Source of the DNA: Panopea generosa
Taxonomy: Eukaryota > Mollusca > Bivalvia > Adapedonta > Hiatellidae
Direction of reading: 5' to 3'
Assembly: GCA_029582155.1 (NCBI GenBank)
Contig: CM055909.1
Span: 49,478,412 to 49,542,411 of the forward strand
Length of the DNA: 64,000 nt
The notes beneath the pieces are model-generated. The model made no database searches, was not told the DNA's origin, and saw nothing but the letters and a program-made list of their open reading frames with translations. Within the stretch, counting starts at the first letter, position 1. Every line of letters starts with the position of its first letter. The position numbers and the translations under genes are program-made. Positions 59,291 to 64,000 of this stretch are shown here, in pieces.

Positions 59291-59458
59291 TTTTGTCTTA
59301 CATAATAATTTATGTGCGTATATAGCAGGAAATATTCCCATGGTAATAAACATGAAGCAACCTTTAGCAATATGTATAATTCGATTTAATGTTTTATTGC
59401 TCTTTTTAACAACATTTGTAATTTAAACAATTGGTTATTTTTTATAATTGACATAAGG

Positions 59459-59616
59459 GTCCTCCATGTCCGAGTGGTCTCAAGCGCTGTCTTTCAATGA
59501 CCATTTACCTCTCACAGCTGAGGTTGGGGGTTCGAGCCTAACTTTATGCGATAAAGCTTTCCAATTATTTATATAACCCATCATGAGTTAAAAATTGTAT
59601 CAAACTCCATTAAAAA
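59459..59616 (+). repeat. SINE family 2, plus copy (short)
   Basis: The head GGTCCTCCATGTCCGAGTGG, then TCTCAAGCGCTG and GGGGGTTCGAGCC, is the best-preserved class II tRNA-like head in the window (A box and GGTTCGAGCC B box). The tail ends TCAAACTCCATTAAAAAA. Confidence 0.83.
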
Positions 59617-59828
59617 AATAAAAAATAAACATCATTTGAATTTGGTACTATAAACTATTTCTTATAAAACAAAAATTAATAACTTTCAATGACAATTATT
59701 TTGTTATAAATTTGATAAAATAAAATGTTTATTTTCAGCACCTCTGTGGAGACATTTATCAAATTTAATCAACATTTATAAAAAAACACTTATTTTATTT
59801 AGGACAAAATATTTATGAAATTGCTTAC

Positions 59829-59888
59829 TGCTCTTTGGAGAACTCTTGGAACTTCCTGGACCAAGGCTGGTTGTGTCCTCACCCACAC
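59829..59888 (-). CDS. WH2-motif gene, 60 bp internal exon
   Basis: The acceptor is CTTCCCATCCAG and the donor AAAGAGCA|GTAAGC. It is phase 1 to phase 1. It reads VGEDTTSLGPGSSKSSPKS after a split Gly. It is Ser/Pro/Lys-rich and probably disordered. It is small but fits exactly between its neighbours. Confidence 0.78.
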
Positions 59889-60694
59889 CTGGATGGGAAG
59901 ATATGAGTCAATTATACATAATGGTGGGTAAATGGCAGTCAGTGCTACATTATAGCAAGGTGTGGTTCTGCTATAAAATACAAACATAAGGGGATTTGAC
60001 ACAATTTGTAAAATAAGCACGGTAGTCACATTAAAATTTAATAATTAGTGAAAGTTCTTCTTTCTGTCTGGAGTTATGTAGAATCAAGTTAATGTATAAT
60101 ATACATGTATATGGTTTATTTTGTATGATGTTAAGCGTATCATCTTTCAGCAAATTTTCAGTCATATCAAGATGGTGTCTACTTGAGACAGTATTCTGAG
60201 TTCTACCACACAGGAGTATGATGTCACAGACACATGGAATGTTACCCAACCCAGTCACATTATTATACCGACAGGACCAACCAGACCAAAAACTATCCTT
60301 AAAATGCTGAGTGCCAAGTGAGAAAGCTTCTGATAGCATTTTACAAGTGTTTGGTATGATCTGGCTGGAGATCAAACCCATGACTTTCTGTGTGCGGGTT
60401 GGATGCTTTAGAAGTAGACCATCACTTGGGGTGAGCATTGTTAAATTTCTAGGAAATATTTTCGTCCAATTCTGACAGTGTTACCATCGACATCACTGCA
60501 ACCAGTCCATGAAGATGTAGTTTTTGCACTTTTTGGAGAGGGTGACATTGGTAATACACTTCATCCATTCCACCAAAAACATCTAGCCATTCTTAATCTT
60601 TTTTAAAATGCCACTGGTCTGACCAGTCCCTGAACTATTTTCTTAGTTTATACTAATTTATTTTAGCTTGCTCGTTAAAAAATATCAAATTTTA

Positions 60695-60790
60695 TATAAA
60701 CCGCTTTCGAGGACTCTTCCTGGATTGTATTTTTTAGCATCAGCAGGTCGAGTTGGGGATTGAACCCACAACATCTGGCCTGACCAGCCA
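60695..60790 (-). repeat. tRNA-like SINE fragment
   Basis: CCGCTTTCGAGGACTCTTCC ... AGTTGGGGATTGAACCCACA resembles the fragment near 10370 and the reverse of that near 24640. Confidence 0.5.
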
Positions 60791-60877
60791 ACACTTTTTC
60801 TACTACACTATATTTAATAATTCTGTGGATGATTCACATACAGCAGGCGTTCACAATGTGTCCTCCATCATTCTTAC

Positions 60878-61141
60878 CTATATCGATTGTGTCTGCTTGA
60901 TACGTCACAGTAGTTATGTCCACAGGCTCGGAATCATCAGGGGGTGGTTCTAATGGAGGGGGTGGGGCTACGAATGTTGCTGGGGGTCGCTGTCTATGTG
61001 CCACATCAATATCAACATCCTCGCTATTTATTGATGCATCTTCAATCATTCGCATTCCGTCGTCTTCCTCCTCATCGGAATCGTCAATGTTGAACTTCAT
61101 TGTTACTTCTTCCATAGCTTGTAATGCAGCAAATTCTTCAT
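60878..61141 (-). CDS. WH2-motif gene, acidic/proline-rich internal exon
   Basis: The acceptor is TTTTCTTTTATAG and the donor GATATAG|GTAAGA. It is 264 bp, phase 1 to phase 1. After a split Asp it reads EEFAALQAMEEVTMKFNIDD, then SDEEEDDGMRMIED, further to PPATFVAPPPPLEPPPDDSE and DTIDIG. The polyproline run (APPPPLEPPP) could bind profilin, SH3 or EVH1 partners. That fits an actin-regulatory protein with a C-terminal WH2 motif, though this is inference. Confidence 0.85.
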
Positions 61142-61539
61142 CTATAAAAGAAAATTGTAAACCTTCATGAGGCAAATATAAATTTTAAATTCCCCCAGTA
61201 GGTATTCACCTTCTTAATTTTATTCTATTTTGGAAAAGGGCATAACTGTGTTAAATGAGTGAAAAGCATCTTATATAATATATTTGCATCATTTTTAACA
61301 AAATCAATTGATATAAACATCTGGGCTTGACATTAATTTTCTCATAAAAGCTTCTCATCCTTCCTTTCCAAAATTTATTATTAAGTGCTTAAAATCAAAG
61401 AAATTTTAAGGACAGTTTCTTAAATATTACTCGTCCTGACAAAATGTTCACTGGCCATGGCGAGTGGACAAGTGGAATTTTTCAGCCCTAAACATAAATG
61501 TCCCTTTTGACTGACTGTTTGATTTATTGAATATCAAGC

Positions 61540-61807
61540 GTCAATTTTATGAAATTGAGGGCTAACAGACAATCAGTTACCCTAACCACTGTTTCCTGGG
61601 ATCTTTAAAGGTTAACCAGTACTCGAGCACACCCTATCTCTACAAGTAACTGATAACTTTCTCACTTGAATCAGTGGTGAGAGACGAATGATAATGAGAT
61701 GTAATGTCGTATATCAAACATCACGAAAATTGTGGCCACGCGGGAATTAAAACTCACGATCCCTGGATTGACAGTCAGACGCGTTAACGAATGAGCTAAT
61801 CGGTCCC
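61540..61807 (-). repeat. SINE family 1, minus copy (near full length)
   Basis: AATTTTATGAAATTGAGGGC ... TTAACCAGTACTCGAGCACA runs to AAAACTCACGATCCCTGGAT and GAATGAGCTAATCGGTCCC, with the tRNA-like head kept. Confidence 0.88.
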
Positions 61808-62995
61808 TTTTGAAGATGGATGTATAAAAACTGGAGTTCAGCGCAGCCAATATTTGTCTTTAAAATTATTAGCCATAAAGCAATTAGTTGTCTTTAAATC
61901 CAAGCTGGCAATTCTCTGAATATATTTACATGTATATACAAAATATCAAAACAGACTTTTTTTAATACATACTGGTGACTTTGACCTGATTAACCATAAA
62001 AACCATGCAGTCCCAGTCTATCTCTTCCATATTAGGAATCTTGATAAAATATTTGATCCCATTGTCTTAAAGGAAACTAAAGATATTGTGCGAAAAACGT
62101 TTTTCTATTTTAAGTGTCAATGACCTTGAGCCAAGTTATCTTAAAACATATCTGATCTTGAGACAGCGCCTTAGTAGACCACTGTAATAGACATTGCTTT
62201 CAATCAGTCTGATAAGAGTGAAAACATAACACGTCCCTGTTGAAGGTATGAATATAAAAACAACAATAAAGTCTTGTACATAATTATGTGATTGACGAAT
62301 TTTATCCTTTTTTATCAATAAATAATGTATAAAATGAATACTTGCACCATGTCAGATGTTCATGTATCATACTTAAAAGTACTCTAAATGATGCAGTTAT
62401 TTCATAAAATGTGTTGCATGGAGCCCTTATTCCATGGATAGAAAGAGCTATAGTTGTATGTTTCAAGACTGGTTCATGGGCCAGGAAACTTGTTACATGC
62501 ACAGTTAATATTGTAAAATACCTAGAGGTGGGTACTGGGAGAAAAAAAGTACCGTGGTATATCATGTTTTTAGTGAGTACTGTGGTAAATCACGTTTAAG
62601 TGAGTACTGTGGTATGCAGAACTGTATACAATTTCATTTATTCAAGCCAAAATGTCTTAAAACAATAAAATGAAAAAGGGCCATGCTTATTATGAACAAT
62701 TTCCTATTTGTCTGCAATTTTATTTATGCACAATGCGAAGTATCACATTTGATGATTTATTTTCAACATAAAAATATCAAGTAAAAATAGTCTGCTAATG
62801 CGCTACTTTAACACAACTAAATACTTTAAAAAGCCAATATATTACTGTCTTAAGTAAACGGACACAAAAATACAACACCTTTTCACTTTGGTAATTTCCA
62901 TAAATTCCTGGTTAATGAAAATGCAAAAATAAAAGATAGTCTATAATAGTACCAGGGTATGTACTGGTGTAGCTAACAACCGCAGCTCTTTTTTT

Positions 62996-63125
62996 TTATT
63001 GAATGGGGTTTAACTCCATTTTCAACACATTTCAGGTTATATATGGTATATCCAGTTTAACTGGTAGAGGAAGACCTCAGACTGTGTCAGACTGAGTAGA
63101 ACCACCGTCCTTCCACAAGTAACTC
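62996..63125 (-). repeat. SINE family 2, minus copy (3' part)
   Basis: GAATGGGGTTTAACTCCATT, TTCAACACATTTCAGGTTAT and ACCACCGTCCTTCCACAAGT match family 2. It stops before the head, 74 bp from the next exon. Confidence 0.82.
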
Positions 63126-63198
63126 CACAGCTCTAATATTATAACTGTAATCAAGGTTAGTATTTTTTTTAATATCTCACCAAACTGCTCATGCTCAC

Positions 63199-63294
63199 CT
63201 TTGTGTGTTTTGTCTACGTTACGTGTTCCACTCTCCACGCGAGGGCTACCTTGTGCATCTTGGGAGTTATCATTAGAAACTATTATTGAACACA
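63199..63294 (-). CDS. WH2-motif gene, most 5' exon visible
   Basis: The acceptor is GCTTGGTTTTCAG and the donor CACAAAG|GTGAGC. It is 96 bp, phase 1 to phase 1. It reads CSIIVSNDNSQDAQGSPRVE, then SGTRNVDKTHK. Because it enters in phase 1 with no start codon context, further exons are expected beyond 64000. Confidence 0.75.
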
Positions 63295-63639
63295 CTGAAA
63301 ACCAAGCAAAGTCTAATCTAAGAAGAAGCTTTCACCGAAATTCAAAATGGCTACCTCTGCTAAAAATAGAATCTATGAAAATACCTTTCAAATAGTTCAT
63401 AAGATAAAATAAAATTAAAAAAAAAAAATCTAATCATAATTTATAAAAGTTAAATAGATACAACAAAAAAACAAACTTCAATCAGGATTTAAATTTCAGG
63501 TCATACATTGGTCAACCCAATTTGTTAAAACCAGTTTGCATAAGGCACTTCTTCATTAACCCTGTCCTATTTACATAATCCGGGCAGACATATGTGGCAC
63601 AACTTCTTAATATGCTAAAAGATTACAATGTTGTTGTTG

Positions 63640-63900
63640 TTTTTAACACACTTCAGAATTTTGGAGCGTGCGGAACTCAAACCTCTGACTATGAAATATC
63701 TAATTTAGTTTCAGTTACGGTTCCCAGATTCGACATGTACAGGGTTTTGAAGCGAGCGGGGACTCGAACCACAACTATGAAATATCTAATTAAGTTTAAG
63801 TTAAGAGTTCCTGGATTCTACACATTACAGGTTATATAGTAAAGTATCCAGTTTTAACGGTGGAGAAAGACCCCAGAATGAACCTGAGTGGAATCACTGT
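63640..63900 (-). repeat. SINE family 2, minus copy with tandem head duplication
   Basis: CGTGCGGAACTCAAACCTCT and CGAGCGGGGACTCGAACCAC are two head-like segments about 100 bp apart, each followed by TATGAAATATCTAATT. The shared body is CAGAATGAACCTGAGTGGAA. Confidence 0.65.
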
Positions 63901-63954
63901 AACGCAAATGCACGGTAGCCTTTCTCACAATTGCTGGACTTGATTGATTGAATA

Positions 63955-64000
63955 CTTAGATTCATTTTTATGCCTTGAGGGCTAACAGACAACCAGTTAA
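63955..64000 (-). repeat. SINE family 1, copy cut by the window end
   Basis: TTTTTATGCCTTGAGGGCTA then ACAGACAACCAGTTAA is the family 1 body start in minus orientation. Confidence 0.78.

Overview
This is eukaryotic nuclear DNA, most likely from a mollusc and probably a bivalve. It is AT-rich and has small exons with GT-AG introns, many minisatellites, tRNA-derived SINE-like copies and small inverted-repeat elements. Two repeat types look familiar from bivalve genomes: the tandem block at 1-777 that ends in a short GGTGAGCT stem, and the ~165 bp units carrying TCAAGGTCA. The species call is inference. Nearly all long open frames are tandem arrays, because unit lengths such as 51, 21 and 72 bp are multiples of three. 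The genes were therefore rebuilt from splice sites and intron phase.

Layout. (1) 828-1012, minus: first coding exon of a secernin gene. A probable noncoding first exon and promoter lie near 3190-3350, and the rest of the gene is beyond the left edge. (2) 9968-33163, plus: an apparently complete homeobox gene. It has eight phase-compatible coding exons giving 1201 codons, with a SIX-like region followed by a WFAN-type homeodomain, closest in pattern to the anomalous homeobox (ANHX) family. The homeodomain is split over two exons, and in exon 3 the coding frame is not the most visible open frame. A long exon encodes 13 in-register copies of a 24-residue repeat. (3) 47930-63294, minus: six phase-matched exons, the 3' part of a gene for an acidic, Ser/Pro/Gln-rich protein ending in a WH2-like actin-binding motif. 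Its 5' end is beyond the right edge.

The homeobox and WH2 genes converge on a ~14.6 kb intergenic region of minisatellites, SINEs and AT-rich DNA. About 10 kb of the 23 kb homeobox locus is tandem repeat: a 50/51 bp satellite in intron 1; 165 bp and 15/16 bp arrays in intron 2; 72 bp and 42 bp repeats inside exons; a 23 bp array that begins on the last splice donor; and, just after the stop codon, a ~60 bp array whose units carry AATAAA. The last two are the most unusual observations, because processing signals appear to have been tandemly multiplied.

No functional tRNA, rRNA, CRISPR array or intact autonomous transposon was seen.
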